From: Torulaspora globosa
Taxonomy: Eukaryota > Ascomycota > Saccharomycetes > Saccharomycetales > Saccharomycetaceae
NCBI RefSeq assembly: GCF_014133895.1
Contig: NC_050734.1
Span: 372,001 to 436,000, forward strand
Direction: 5' to 3'
Length of the DNA stretch: 64,000 nucleotides
The translations under genes were made by a program, and so were the position numbers. The stretch's first letter is position 1. Each line of letters starts with the position of its first letter. The notes under the pieces are model-generated. The model searched no databases. It saw nothing but the letters and a program-made list of their open reading frames with translations, and was not told the DNA's origin. This document shows positions 47,039-55,962 of this stretch, piece after piece.

Positions 47039-48120
47039 TTCCTGTTGTTCACTTTCCAGTATCCACCTCAACTAGAACCTCAACCGAGCTGAATATCTAG
47101 GCCGACTAGCTCTCTTTATATCTCCATGAATCCTCGATTCCCAGCTTCTCCTGAGCCCGTAAATTGCGATTGGCTTCTAGCAAATTCCAACTCACCAAGT
47201 TGCTTCTATCGTGTTGATGCTTGCATTCCAATGCGTCTCTGACATTGATCCTTGCTACTGGAGTTGGCTGCTGAGCGTCTTGTAGCGGTAGTCTTTGGTT
47301 CCTTGCAGGATTATCGATCGGCACTGGAGGGAAATCTTGAAGCAGTCAAACTGCTGTTGTCTGTCGATTAGCCTGATATCGGGAAGGAGATTGCCGCAGT
47401 ATCCTGCTGCTCGAGTAGCGGGGATGAACCTAGCTGGGAGTCGCTAGTGTTTCTCCTCGTGTCTTGGTGCTATCTTCTGTAGGCTCAGGAGATTAGTGTA
47501 GCACTTGTAGGCCCATCTGTTCGATGCAATTGCAGACCAGCTCGAGTTCGAGCTGATCGTCTAGCTTATTGTGTCGGTGTGTTAATTCTAAGTGGCGCTG
47601 AATGAAGTAGAGCGCTTGCTGTACATCGCGGTAATTCCCATAGCCGCCCAGGTGAGGTCCTCCCAGTAGGGCTTCCAGGACTACTGCGAGCTGGCTGACG
47701 ATTAAATAAGCATTCTATCAGGCTTGGAGCCTTTCTAATCCCTAGTGTACTGCTGCGAAGAGATTTGTGCGGTGTAGGTCCTGAAGAGCGTCCATGACGG
47801 TCTGTGACGACGCCAAACCAGTTAACGAGACTTCCATTCTACGCTGCTGGAGCTACTCGTCTAACAGGGAGTGCAAGACTTGTAGGTTTACCAAGACGCT
47901 CAGCGGTGGTGCAAGGACTGGTCGCCACAGCTAGCAGCTCAGCACGTTGCTCAGCGAAACTGCCGGATAGAGATGGCAATGGTCATCGTTTGATAGCGTG
48001 CCATTGCCTCTCAAGATCTGGGCCCTTTCTTTCTGTTCTAGTGCTAAGGCGAACATCAGGAGCTACACTGTCCACTTAGAAGATGTCAGTTGGGAAAGCA
48101 TATAGAACAAAACCACAACC
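47039..48120. promoter_or_regulatory. Long divergent gap between the dehydrogenase and TVP38
   Basis: This 1082-bp stretch has no gene I can defend. On the minus strand one frame from an ATG at 48056 to a stop at 47493 (188 codons) is broken by only five stops and ends in a 69-codon open part. A second open part (about 47106-47345) lies in another frame. The plus strand is open at 47804-48079 but lacks an ATG. Stop density is only mildly below chance, so a decayed gene is a possibility and not a call. Confidence 0.3.
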
Positions 48121-49086
48121 ATGAGCGAGCCGTACGAAGCCAGAGTGAGCAGCATCAATGCGGAGGCAGACGACATTGATGAATCCTTCTTGGCCGACCT
48201 GAGTAACTTCAGCGACGCTGACGATAGCCGTGAGGACGAGAATTTCCTGGATATGTACAACCTAACGCCTAAAGAACGATTATTGCATACTATAAGGCGG
48301 AGTATCAATGGACTCAGCGATCAGTTCTACAGATTGGCCCTCTGGAAGCGAGTGTTGATTGGGATCTTCACTGCTTGCATAGCGGTGCTGGCCATTCTGA
48401 TGCTTATCTTCCACAACTCGATACTGCAGAAAGTGGTGGAGATGTCGGACGATCTGAAAGATAAACGCATTACGCCACTTGTGCTGGTTCTACTCATCTT
48501 TTCTGTCGGTTTCCCACCGATGATCGGGTTCTCGTTGTTATCTACTTGTACAGGACTGATCTACGGTGTCAGCTTCCAAGGGTGGTTGATTCTCTCCCTA
48601 GGGGCTGTTCTCGGGTCGATAGCGTCGTTCTGTCTGTTCAAGACGCTGCTGCAATCGCAGGCCCAGAAACTCGTACATTCCAATCGCCGATTCGAGGCGT
48701 TCGCTGCAATCCTGCAGGAGAACAATAGCTATTGGGTCTTGGCGTTGCTCAGACTTTGTCCTTTCCCTTACTCGCTAACCAACGGTGCCATTGCAGCTGT
48801 TTACGGAATTTCGGTGCGCAATTTCTCCATTGCGCAGGCGATCACGACGCCCAAGTTGCTGATCTACCTGTTTATTGGCTCTAGAATTAGGAGCATGGGT
48901 GAGGATGAATCGGCAGGGTCGAAGCTCTTCGACCTCATGAGCATTATCATTGCAGTCGCAGCCTTTACAGTGACAGCATGGGTCCTTTACGCCAAAACCC
49001 AAAGAAAGTTCGCGGAAATTCTGCGTCGGGAGCGACAGTTGAACTCTAGCAGTGATCTCGTCTTTGATCCTTCCTTTGAAGTCTAA
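48121..49086 (+). CDS. TVP38: Golgi membrane protein Tvp38 (DedA/VTT family)
   Basis: The 321 residues compare with 337 in S. cerevisiae (YKR088C). The N-terminal 75 residues are cytosolic and acidic. TM helices begin at WKRVLIGIFTACIAVLAILMLIF (about 79-100). The VTT/SNARE-associated core follows (about 125-245): VGFPPMIGFSLLSTCTGLIYG, ALLRLCPFPYSLTNGAIAAVYGI. The last TM is about 277-298. DedA-type proteins, such as human TMEM41B and VMP1, scramble phospholipids; this activity is inferred for Tvp38. The name comes from Tlg2-vesicle proteomics. It converges with RTS2 14 bp away. Confidence 0.93.
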   Translation: MSEPYEARVSSINAEADDIDESFLADLSNFSDADDSREDENFLDMYNLTPKERLLHTIRRSINGLSDQFYRLALWKRVLIGIFTACIAVLAILMLIFHNSILQKVVEMSDDLKDKRITPLVLVLLIFSVGFPPMIGFSLLSTCTGLIYGVSFQGWLILSLGAVLGSIASFCLFKTLLQSQAQKLVHSNRRFEAFAAILQENNSYWVLALLRLCPFPYSLTNGAIAAVYGISVRNFSIAQAITTPKLLIYLFIGSRIRSMGEDESAGSKLFDLMSIIIAVAAFTVTAWVLYAKTQRKFAEILRRERQLNSSSDLVFDPSFEV

Positions 49087-49100
49087 GGATGCGCTAGCTT

Positions 49101-49829
49101 TTACATGAAAACATTTTTATGGACTTTGCCTCTCATAGTTTTAGTCTTTTTACTGCTTCCTCCCGCTTTTTTCATCGTATCCTTCAAATTTACATGTATG
49201 GCACGTTGCGGCAGCCTGCTTCTTGTAGCCGATTCACTTTTGATCTCATCCTCTGCAGTTTCTTCCTTCTGTCCAAGTTCGATCTGGCGTTGCAACAGCC
49301 TCGATTTCATTTGCTGCTCCGATTCCTGATTCTCATCTAATTCCTTCAATTCGGCTTTTCTCAATAGGTTCTGCTGCGACTTGTCGATGTATGATATAAG
49401 CAGTTGGCTAGGATCTATCTCATCTTCGGCCAAAGAATCCAACCCGGTCACTTTTACCTTGCCTTCCTTGCTCAGGTATTGAATAAACTTCGTGAGGGAG
49501 CTAAATCTCGTGGCATTCATGTGTATATGATGCTTGTCCTGAATAAACTCGTTGTAGAACTTATTAACTCCGATTTGCTTCTCGCCATGACTGAGTCTTA
49601 ACAGTCGCAAGAAATCTTGCTCAAATTGTTCTGTGTATCTGGCAATATCAGTATTGGAGACTTTGCTTATATTCTTCATATGGAACGGTGATCTTATATG
49701 GGATTTGAAGCCATTCTCATCTCGACACTGTTTCTGGCAAACCTGACAGTAAAATTTCAACTTCTGAAGGCCCCTGGCCTTCATCTTGTTGCTTAAGTAC
49801 TTTGCTGTGCCAAACTCGGCCTTCCCCAT
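49101..49829 (-). CDS. RTS2: Kin17-like zinc-finger protein Rts2
   Basis: The 242 residues compare with 232 in S. cerevisiae (YOR077W). The N-terminal start MGKAEFGTAKYLSNKMKARG is close to the family start, then a C2H2-like finger at about 28-50 (CQVCQKQCRDENGFKSHIRSPFH). A winged-helix-like Kin17 middle domain follows (about 52-160; FEQDFLRLLRLSHGEK, NKFYNEFIQDKHHIHMNATRF). The C-terminus is charged coiled coil and a basic tail. It is related to mammalian KIN17, tied to DNA replication and repair, and lacks the C-terminal SH3-like domains of the animal protein. Function in yeast is poorly known. Confidence 0.92.
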   Translation of the reverse strand: MGKAEFGTAKYLSNKMKARGLQKLKFYCQVCQKQCRDENGFKSHIRSPFHMKNISKVSNTDIARYTEQFEQDFLRLLRLSHGEKQIGVNKFYNEFIQDKHHIHMNATRFSSLTKFIQYLSKEGKVKVTGLDSLAEDEIDPSQLLISYIDKSQQNLLRKAELKELDENQESEQQMKSRLLQRQIELGQKEETAEDEIKSESATRSRLPQRAIHVNLKDTMKKAGGSSKKTKTMRGKVHKNVFM

Positions 49830-49932
49830 GCTTCATAGAGTCTATCAAACACCTTGCTCTCAGCTGCTTTTGCCAATAGAGCTTAGGATAAGTAATGTGA
49901 AGCCGATAACTTCGGGATGTTATTAGTAGCAG

Positions 49933-50985
49933 ATGAACGTCCAATTTAGAGAAGTAAACTCCAGAATGGCATTCAAGCAGCTAGATATGTTAAGGAACTT
50001 ATTTCGCCGTTTTCCAAATCATTCAGGCCATACAAGATCGTATTCCCAGTTCACATATAAAAGGTTCAACAATGGCAATGGCAACACCTTTCGTCACCTA
50101 TTGTTCGATCCTAGCTCAAGAAAATACCTTGCGATAGTGTTCGGTGGTGGCTCATTATTCTATCTGACTCATCTAGAGGAGGCTCCAATTAGCGGTAGAA
50201 GGAGGTTTATTTGGATTCCACCCTCATTAGAGTTAATGATTGGGAAATACACATACAAGTCGGTGCTTAGACAGACTGGGAATGCAATCTTGCCACAAAA
50301 TGATCCAACTACTCGAAGGGTCGCAAGAGTGTTTGAAAGAATAGTTGAAGCTGCGCACAAGGATTCTACTGTGGACAAGTCATTGCTCAAAGATATAGAT
50401 TGGAAGATTCATGTTGTCAACGATCCTGCAGCACCACCAAATGCGTTTGTGTTGCCTGGAGGAAAAGTGTTTGTGTTCAGCAGTATGCTTGGAATCTGCC
50501 AAAACGATGATGGCCTTGCAACTGTTTTGTCTCATGAGTTTGCCCATCAGTTGGCTAGACATACGGGAGAGAACCTGTCTAAAGCACCCGCATACACGAT
50601 CCTCAGCATCTTTTTGTATACATTGACGGGAGTTGACACATTCAACAACATTCTTTTGGATGGACTGGTGAGAATGCCAGCTTCGAGACAGATGGAAACA
50701 GAGGCAGACTACATAGGGCTAATGATTATGTCTAGAGCCTGCTTCAATCCGGAAGAATCGATAAGACTTTGGAAGCGTATGGCAGATTTTGAAAGTCGCA
50801 ACTTTGGTGGAGCAGCCAATTTCGAATTCCTGAGCACGCATCCAGCGAGCGAGAGGAGGATACAGAACATGGCCCAGTGGCTTTCGCGAGCACATGAACT
50901 GTATGATGAGGCTGACTGTAGGAGCTTAAGACAGCATTGGCAGCAGTGGCGCTCGAATACACCAATCATCTTTTCTGGATTCTAG
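49933..50985 (+). CDS. OMA1: Mitochondrial inner-membrane metalloprotease Oma1
   Basis: The 350 residues compare with 345 in S. cerevisiae (YKR087C). ATGs at 49933, 49966 and 49987 are all possible; the stretch after the third, MLRNLFRRFPNHSGHTRSYS, is a good mitochondrial presequence, so translation may start there. A membrane segment AIVFGGGSLFYLTHL lies at about 64-78. The M48 zinc site is HEFAHQ with H201, E202 and H205, and the third ligand is in the METEADYIGL helix. Oma1 degrades misfolded inner-membrane proteins and responds to loss of membrane potential. It is 40 bp from the convergent PRP16 stop. Confidence 0.95.
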   Translation: MNVQFREVNSRMAFKQLDMLRNLFRRFPNHSGHTRSYSQFTYKRFNNGNGNTFRHLLFDPSSRKYLAIVFGGGSLFYLTHLEEAPISGRRRFIWIPPSLELMIGKYTYKSVLRQTGNAILPQNDPTTRRVARVFERIVEAAHKDSTVDKSLLKDIDWKIHVVNDPAAPPNAFVLPGGKVFVFSSMLGICQNDDGLATVLSHEFAHQLARHTGENLSKAPAYTILSIFLYTLTGVDTFNNILLDGLVRMPASRQMETEADYIGLMIMSRACFNPEESIRLWKRMADFESRNFGGAANFEFLSTHPASERRIQNMAQWLSRAHELYDEADCRSLRQHWQQWRSNTPIIFSGF

Positions 50986-51025
50986 CTTGTAAAATAAATA
51001 TGTGCTACGGGTAGCAAGGACAAAG

Positions 51026-54000
51026 TTATGGAAAGGGTCGTCTTCTCTTGAAACCTACTTGTACAGAATTAGTACGCTTCTTTTTCTGGATATTCACAGG
51101 GGTCCCGTCAGGCTCTGCGATATCAACGTTCAACTCGCGAATCATGAGATCTTTGGCATCCCGCAGAGCCTGTAATTTGCGGTCAATTTCATTATCCTTC
51201 TCTTGATCCTTGGCATCTTCTTCACAAATGTTATACTCAATAGGATGTCGTACTATATCAGCGATATTGACCTTCTTTATGTCATATAAAAGCGTCCCAT
51301 ATTCCATTAACCAAAAGGGATCGACCGAGGTAACGCAGCAGATATATTCTTTGGTTGTCATCAAAAGTTCATGATACACCACATATGGGGGTAAATCTCC
51401 TAAACCATAGAGCGCACTGGTGGGATGTAATTGCAATTCCATACCTGTTCGCAAACTAGTATACTTACCCAATCCCGCAACCTTGGCGGCTTGATGAGCA
51501 TATCCAGAACAAATGCATTTTCTTATGGTGTGCCAATCCGTACCAGTGGAAATCAGAGTTATGTGGTTCTTCTGCATGATTTTGACCAATTGTCTGCGTA
51601 TCTCTCTCGCCCTCTGTAGTGACTTGAAGTTTATGAAGTGCTTGCTACACCATCTATGAGAATAGCGGCTGCTTTTCCACTGCGAATATACATTCAAGAG
51701 CGTCAAATGGTCAGACTCCGGCACAAAAAATCTGCTGCGAGCAGCATCCGACTCTTTCTGCCTCTCTTTTGGTCGATAAAATATTTGAGGGACAGATAGC
51801 ATAGAGACAATAGTCACCATTTCTTGACTGCAACCATTTTGAGCGGATGACAATAAAATCTTGCACAATGAAGGCTGTAGAGGAAACTTTGCCATTTCAC
51901 TACCGAGAGTAGTTAAGTTGCCACCTTTGTCTAGAGCACCGATGAAGAATAATTCATTCAGAGAGCTCAAAAGGGTCTGAATGGGAGGTGGATCAACAAA
52001 GGGAAACTTGGTAACTTCGTCAACACCGAGTGATTTCAGCAGCAAAACTGTGTTTGATAAATTCGTTCTTTGAATTTCTGGAATGGCCTGAGCATACATG
52101 TCCTCAAAAGCAGTTTCCTCTGTGTACAACCTGTAAGCGGTGCCTGGGGCTGTACGGCCAGCTCTTCCGGACCGCTGGTTCGCATTCGCCAAGGATATCG
52201 GTGAGACAACCAGGCTATCTAACCCAATTCGAGGATTATAAACTTTGAGCTTCGAGTAGCCACAGTCGATTACGTGCCTGACTCCATCGATTGTCAATGA
52301 AGTCTCCGCAATATTTGTAGCTACTACTATCTTTCTTTTGTTACCGGACAAGCTGTGGAATATCTCATTTTGAATATCTCCAGGTAATGCTGAGTACACT
52401 GTGAAGATCTTTACGTCGTCTATCTCCTCAAATCTCGCGATGCCCTTGCTTTTAGCATATATGTCAGTTAGCCTCTCCCTGATGACCTCTGCTGTGACTT
52501 CGACGTCCTCTTGACCCGTCATAAAGATTAGAATATCACCGCTATTCGTTTCTGTTGAAGCGTGTATACGCACAGCTTGCATTACCGCAGCTTCTACGTA
52601 ATCTTCCACAGGGTATTTTGAATATATCAATTGAACGGGAAAAGTTCTACCAGGAATATCAAACTGTGGAGCATTCCCGAAAAAGTTGGCAAATTTAGCG
52701 GCATTCATAGTAGCAGAAGTCACAACCACCTTCAAATCTCGCCTCCGGGCTAAAAGTCTTTTCAGTAGCCCAAGCATGACCTCTGTGTTCAGCGATCTTT
52801 CATGGGCTTCATCAATTATGATACAGCCGTACCGATCAAGCGTTGGATCAAGTAGGGCTTCTCTCAGTAATATACCGTCCGTCATGAACTTGATTAGAGT
52901 TTTATCGGAAGTTTCGTCCTCGAATCTTATGGAATATCCAACTTCCTCCCCCAATTTCACTCCCATCTCGGATGCCACTCTTTTGGCAACAGACATAGCA
53001 GCCACTCTACGAGGCTGAGTACAAGCGATGAGTTTACCCCCAGAACAAAAGCCGCCATCGAACAAATACTGTGGGAGTTGCGTAGTCTTTCCTGAGCCAG
53101 TTTCACCGATGACGATAGTAACCTGGTTTTCTTGTATTGTCTGTACCAACTTTGCTTTCACCGTGTACGCTGGTAAGGATTTCCTTATTTTATCAATCTC
53201 TTCTCTACTTGCTGACTTGTCCTTGAAGCTTTCATGCTCTTGGCTAGAGAGAGTCTGTTTATCTCTAACGCCCAAAACGTCACCTAAAACAGTACCTGCG
53301 ATCTGCGCTGTCTCTCTGGCTTTATCCTTTTGATCCTTCTGTAGCCTTTTTAGTGCAACAAGGCGACTGCCTCTCCTAGCGTTAATCGAGAAAGTACTCT
53401 CAGGATTTTGGAATGGACTCACGATTCCTTGCTGGCTACTTTCCAGCAAAGATCCCACAATGACAGACTCGCTGATGCCATGCATCACGCCATAGCGTCG
53501 CAAGAACTGTGGAATAAGTTGTTTCCGCTCGGCCAATGGAAGGGGATAAAGCTGAATGCTGGCGTCAAGTATGTCGTCTGTTCGATGAACATATCTATCT
53601 GAGCGGCGATTCGTACCCTTGAAATCGAGCTCCTGACCTGGCCCAATTTCGTCAGGCACCGGGTTGCCGTAGTCGTCATCATTGTTGTACCATTCGCGTT
53701 CTTCAACCAAAACTTGCGAGCCAGAAGACAAGTAATCACTTTCTTCAGCGCTTTCTGAGTGGTCTCCGCTGAGGACGGGATCTCTGTCATGATAACTGCT
53801 CTCATCAAGGTATGTCTGCAGTTTTGGAACCTCTACCACATTTTTCGTGGGACTGTGTATCTCTTTTGGTGCCTTTTGAGGTTGCTCCGGCTCAGCATAG
53901 CTCTTAAGTCTGTTGGCTTCTTTTCTCTCGATTCTCTTGAATGAAACCTCTTTCAGCTGTGGGAGCCCACGAATAGGCTTCACGACCATCTCCTCATCGC

Positions 54001-54298
54001 TTTCGTCATCGGTACCCAACGGCAGAACGGACCGAAATCGACTTGAACTGACCTTCATTGGTTTTCTCGCAGTAGACAAGGCGTTATTAGTTGTTCCTTT
54101 AATCTTGACAAACAATCTAGGCAAGAAATCCTCACTTTGGTTGAATTTCCCCAAAGCTTTGCATCCTGCAATGAATGCATCTGCATCACCCTCACAACTT
54201 TTCGCCAGTTTCCGTAACGTTGTCAAGAAGTTTCCTGTCACTTTTGACTGCGAGTTTAGCTGAATCCATTTGCACAGCTCCTCATCCTCTTTCTCCAT
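51026..54298 (-). CDS. PRP16: DEAH-box splicing ATPase Prp16
   Basis: The 1090 residues compare with 1071 in S. cerevisiae (YKR086W). Prp16 remodels the spliceosome after the first catalytic step and proofreads branch-site choice. The N-terminal 360 residues are disordered and charged. The helicase core has motif I GETGSGKTTQ (about 397-406), the DEAH box (about 494-497), SAT, and motif VI QRSGRAGRTAPG. Winged-helix, ratchet and OB-fold domains complete the C-terminal half. The end VQVGFKRRRPFP is basic. All catalytic motifs are intact. Confidence 0.97.
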   Translation of the reverse strand: MEKEDEELCKWIQLNSQSKVTGNFLTTLRKLAKSCEGDADAFIAGCKALGKFNQSEDFLPRLFVKIKGTTNNALSTARKPMKVSSSRFRSVLPLGTDDESDEEMVVKPIRGLPQLKEVSFKRIERKEANRLKSYAEPEQPQKAPKEIHSPTKNVVEVPKLQTYLDESSYHDRDPVLSGDHSESAEESDYLSSGSQVLVEEREWYNNDDDYGNPVPDEIGPGQELDFKGTNRRSDRYVHRTDDILDASIQLYPLPLAERKQLIPQFLRRYGVMHGISESVIVGSLLESSQQGIVSPFQNPESTFSINARRGSRLVALKRLQKDQKDKARETAQIAGTVLGDVLGVRDKQTLSSQEHESFKDKSASREEIDKIRKSLPAYTVKAKLVQTIQENQVTIVIGETGSGKTTQLPQYLFDGGFCSGGKLIACTQPRRVAAMSVAKRVASEMGVKLGEEVGYSIRFEDETSDKTLIKFMTDGILLREALLDPTLDRYGCIIIDEAHERSLNTEVMLGLLKRLLARRRDLKVVVTSATMNAAKFANFFGNAPQFDIPGRTFPVQLIYSKYPVEDYVEAAVMQAVRIHASTETNSGDILIFMTGQEDVEVTAEVIRERLTDIYAKSKGIARFEEIDDVKIFTVYSALPGDIQNEIFHSLSGNKRKIVVATNIAETSLTIDGVRHVIDCGYSKLKVYNPRIGLDSLVVSPISLANANQRSGRAGRTAPGTAYRLYTEETAFEDMYAQAIPEIQRTNLSNTVLLLKSLGVDEVTKFPFVDPPPIQTLLSSLNELFFIGALDKGGNLTTLGSEMAKFPLQPSLCKILLSSAQNGCSQEMVTIVSMLSVPQIFYRPKERQKESDAARSRFFVPESDHLTLLNVYSQWKSSRYSHRWCSKHFINFKSLQRAREIRRQLVKIMQKNHITLISTGTDWHTIRKCICSGYAHQAAKVAGLGKYTSLRTGMELQLHPTSALYGLGDLPPYVVYHELLMTTKEYICCVTSVDPFWLMEYGTLLYDIKKVNIADIVRHPIEYNICEEDAKDQEKDNEIDRKLQALRDAKDLMIRELNVDIAEPDGTPVNIQKKKRTNSVQVGFKRRRPFP

Positions 54299-54546
54299 GT
54301 TTGCTCATCACCAAAGTCGAGTAGAAGGATCTAACGGGGCAGTCAATCGCCCTCTTAGGTATATATACTGTGGTTATACTCTTCAATATCTCATTATGGG
54401 CTTTAAGAAGATGTGTCGTCTGTAATGATTTTTCACTTGGACCAGCTAGAACGCTTAAAGTTGGTGAACTTTCAATAAAGTATAGAGATGGACAGTACCT
54501 AGAGTGAGAGTGGTAGGCTTGTTCGTCCCCAAAGGCTGATTCTGTA

Positions 54547-55161
54547 ATGTGGAGCTTTACTAGAAACCTACATGTGAGCTCTATGAGGGCTAAAGGCGTA
54601 GCAAAGTTCATCGACACTTCGAAAAACATACCGCAATTACGCAGCACTCCTACCATTTACAATTCAAAGAGTTCAGCTTCGAATCCCAAAGGTTACATGA
54701 AAGCAAAGATTCCAGGAGGCCTGTACTTTCAACCAGCACAGTCCTCACCAACTGGTTCGATAAACAGCGAAACGTACCCGGCATCTTTCTTGCCTGCAAG
54801 TGACTCTCGTCGCAGTCTTATTGAGGAGCTTAGAGCTGAGGATAGGCTGAAAGGTGACCATGCGCCACCAGTACTGACAAGTAAAAGCACTATGGGGGAC
54901 AAGACATATCATTTGAAACCTGCCGATGTGGCCGAGATACAAAGATTGAGAAGCGAGAATCCGGAGGTCTACACACGTAAGGCTCTAGCGCAGCAGTTCA
55001 AGGTGTCACCGCTATTCATTTCGCTGGTTTCCGATGCCCCCACACAGAGGAAACAAGAGATGGCTTCCAGATTAGACCAAATAAAATCACAGTGGCATGA
55101 AAAGAGACGTGCAGCCAGAAGCGACAGGATAAAGCGCAAGCAGTACTGGTATAGACCATAG
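54547..55161 (+). CDS. MRPL20: Mitochondrial large-subunit ribosomal protein Mrpl20 (mL58)
   Basis: The 204 residues compare with 195 in S. cerevisiae (YKR085C). The first 20 residues, MWSFTRNLHVSSMRAKGVAK, form a positively charged amphipathic presequence for import. The conserved core is VAEIQRLRSENPEVYTRKALAQ, then FKVSPLFISLVSDAP (about 130-165). A basic coiled helix ends RIKRKQYW. It is a fungus-specific protein of the 54S subunit. It converges with the 164-codon ORF next to it. Confidence 0.93.
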   Translation: MWSFTRNLHVSSMRAKGVAKFIDTSKNIPQLRSTPTIYNSKSSASNPKGYMKAKIPGGLYFQPAQSSPTGSINSETYPASFLPASDSRRSLIEELRAEDRLKGDHAPPVLTSKSTMGDKTYHLKPADVAEIQRLRSENPEVYTRKALAQQFKVSPLFISLVSDAPTQRKQEMASRLDQIKSQWHEKRRAARSDRIKRKQYWYRP

Positions 55162-55280
55162 CGGATCTTGTCCATCGTGTAAATAACGACAAAATAATAT
55201 ATTAGACTAAAATACAAACTGTTAATTAGTGTTACAAACGTCCAAAGAGTGGAAACCGACGCCCAAAGCGAGAACACCTT

Positions 55281-55775
55281 TCAATCCCACATTAACTCAG
55301 CAAGAATTTCAAACTCGTCGTTTATCCTACAAACAAGATCTCGAAATCCTCTTTCCTGGTCAAAGTCCCTAAATTTTAATTCTAGAAGTACATATCGGTT
55401 CATTGAGCACTGCATCATGACCCTGAAACAGTCGCCCCAGGTCTTGATGACCTCGTTCATCTTGTGAATGTTATCAATAATCTCCGTCTCGCAAAATAGT
55501 TTGTCTGGTCGCCAGCCAAACCTGAACTGATAACTGGGTACATGGTCTACACTACCGACTTCGTTCACGTTTAACAATTCCTCTACAAACACTGTGCCTT
55601 GAAACAACTTACATTGTTTGCAGTTATTGGATTTCTCACCGGTCAAGGCTGACGGAGGGACATTGTACAAGAATGCTGACGTGAACTGTCGAGTTCGTGC
55701 CTTCACGGTTCTCTTCGATTTGCTAGTCGCAGAAGATCCTCCGCAATCTGTAATTGAGGCTGTAACCGTAGACAT
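55281..55775 (-). CDS. Unrecognised 164-residue protein
   Basis: The ATG at 55775 gives 164 residues. I recognise no family. The first 30 residues are Ser/Thr-rich and basic. A CKQC pair lies near 54-57. The second half is well ordered by composition, alternating hydrophobic and charged residues (FRFGWRPDKLFCETEIIDNI, FRVMMQCSMNRYVLLELKFRDF), and suggests a small alpha/beta domain. Between MRPL20 and HBS1/SKI7 S. cerevisiae has no gene on either WGD track, so this is either a lineage gene or one lost there. The ORF is too long and varied to be chance easily, but no homology supports it here. Confidence 0.6.
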   Translation of the reverse strand: MSTVTASITDCGGSSATSKSKRTVKARTRQFTSAFLYNVPPSALTGEKSNNCKQCKLFQGTVFVEELLNVNEVGSVDHVPSYQFRFGWRPDKLFCETEIIDNIHKMNEVIKTWGDCFRVMMQCSMNRYVLLELKFRDFDQERGFRDLVCRINDEFEILAELMWD

Positions 55776-55962
55776 CAAGGTGAAGCCTTGGCAGCACAGT
55801 ATTAGACGAGAGCTTGGGAAGAGTCTGCTATTGTTTCGCTGTTAGTCGGATATCTGGTAGTCTTATCAAGACCACTTGGTGGACGCTTTTACTAAAAGTT
55901 AGTAAAAAAACGCAGCTTAAGCTATACCTAAGACAGGAAGCTCTTCAACAAGACTCATTAAG

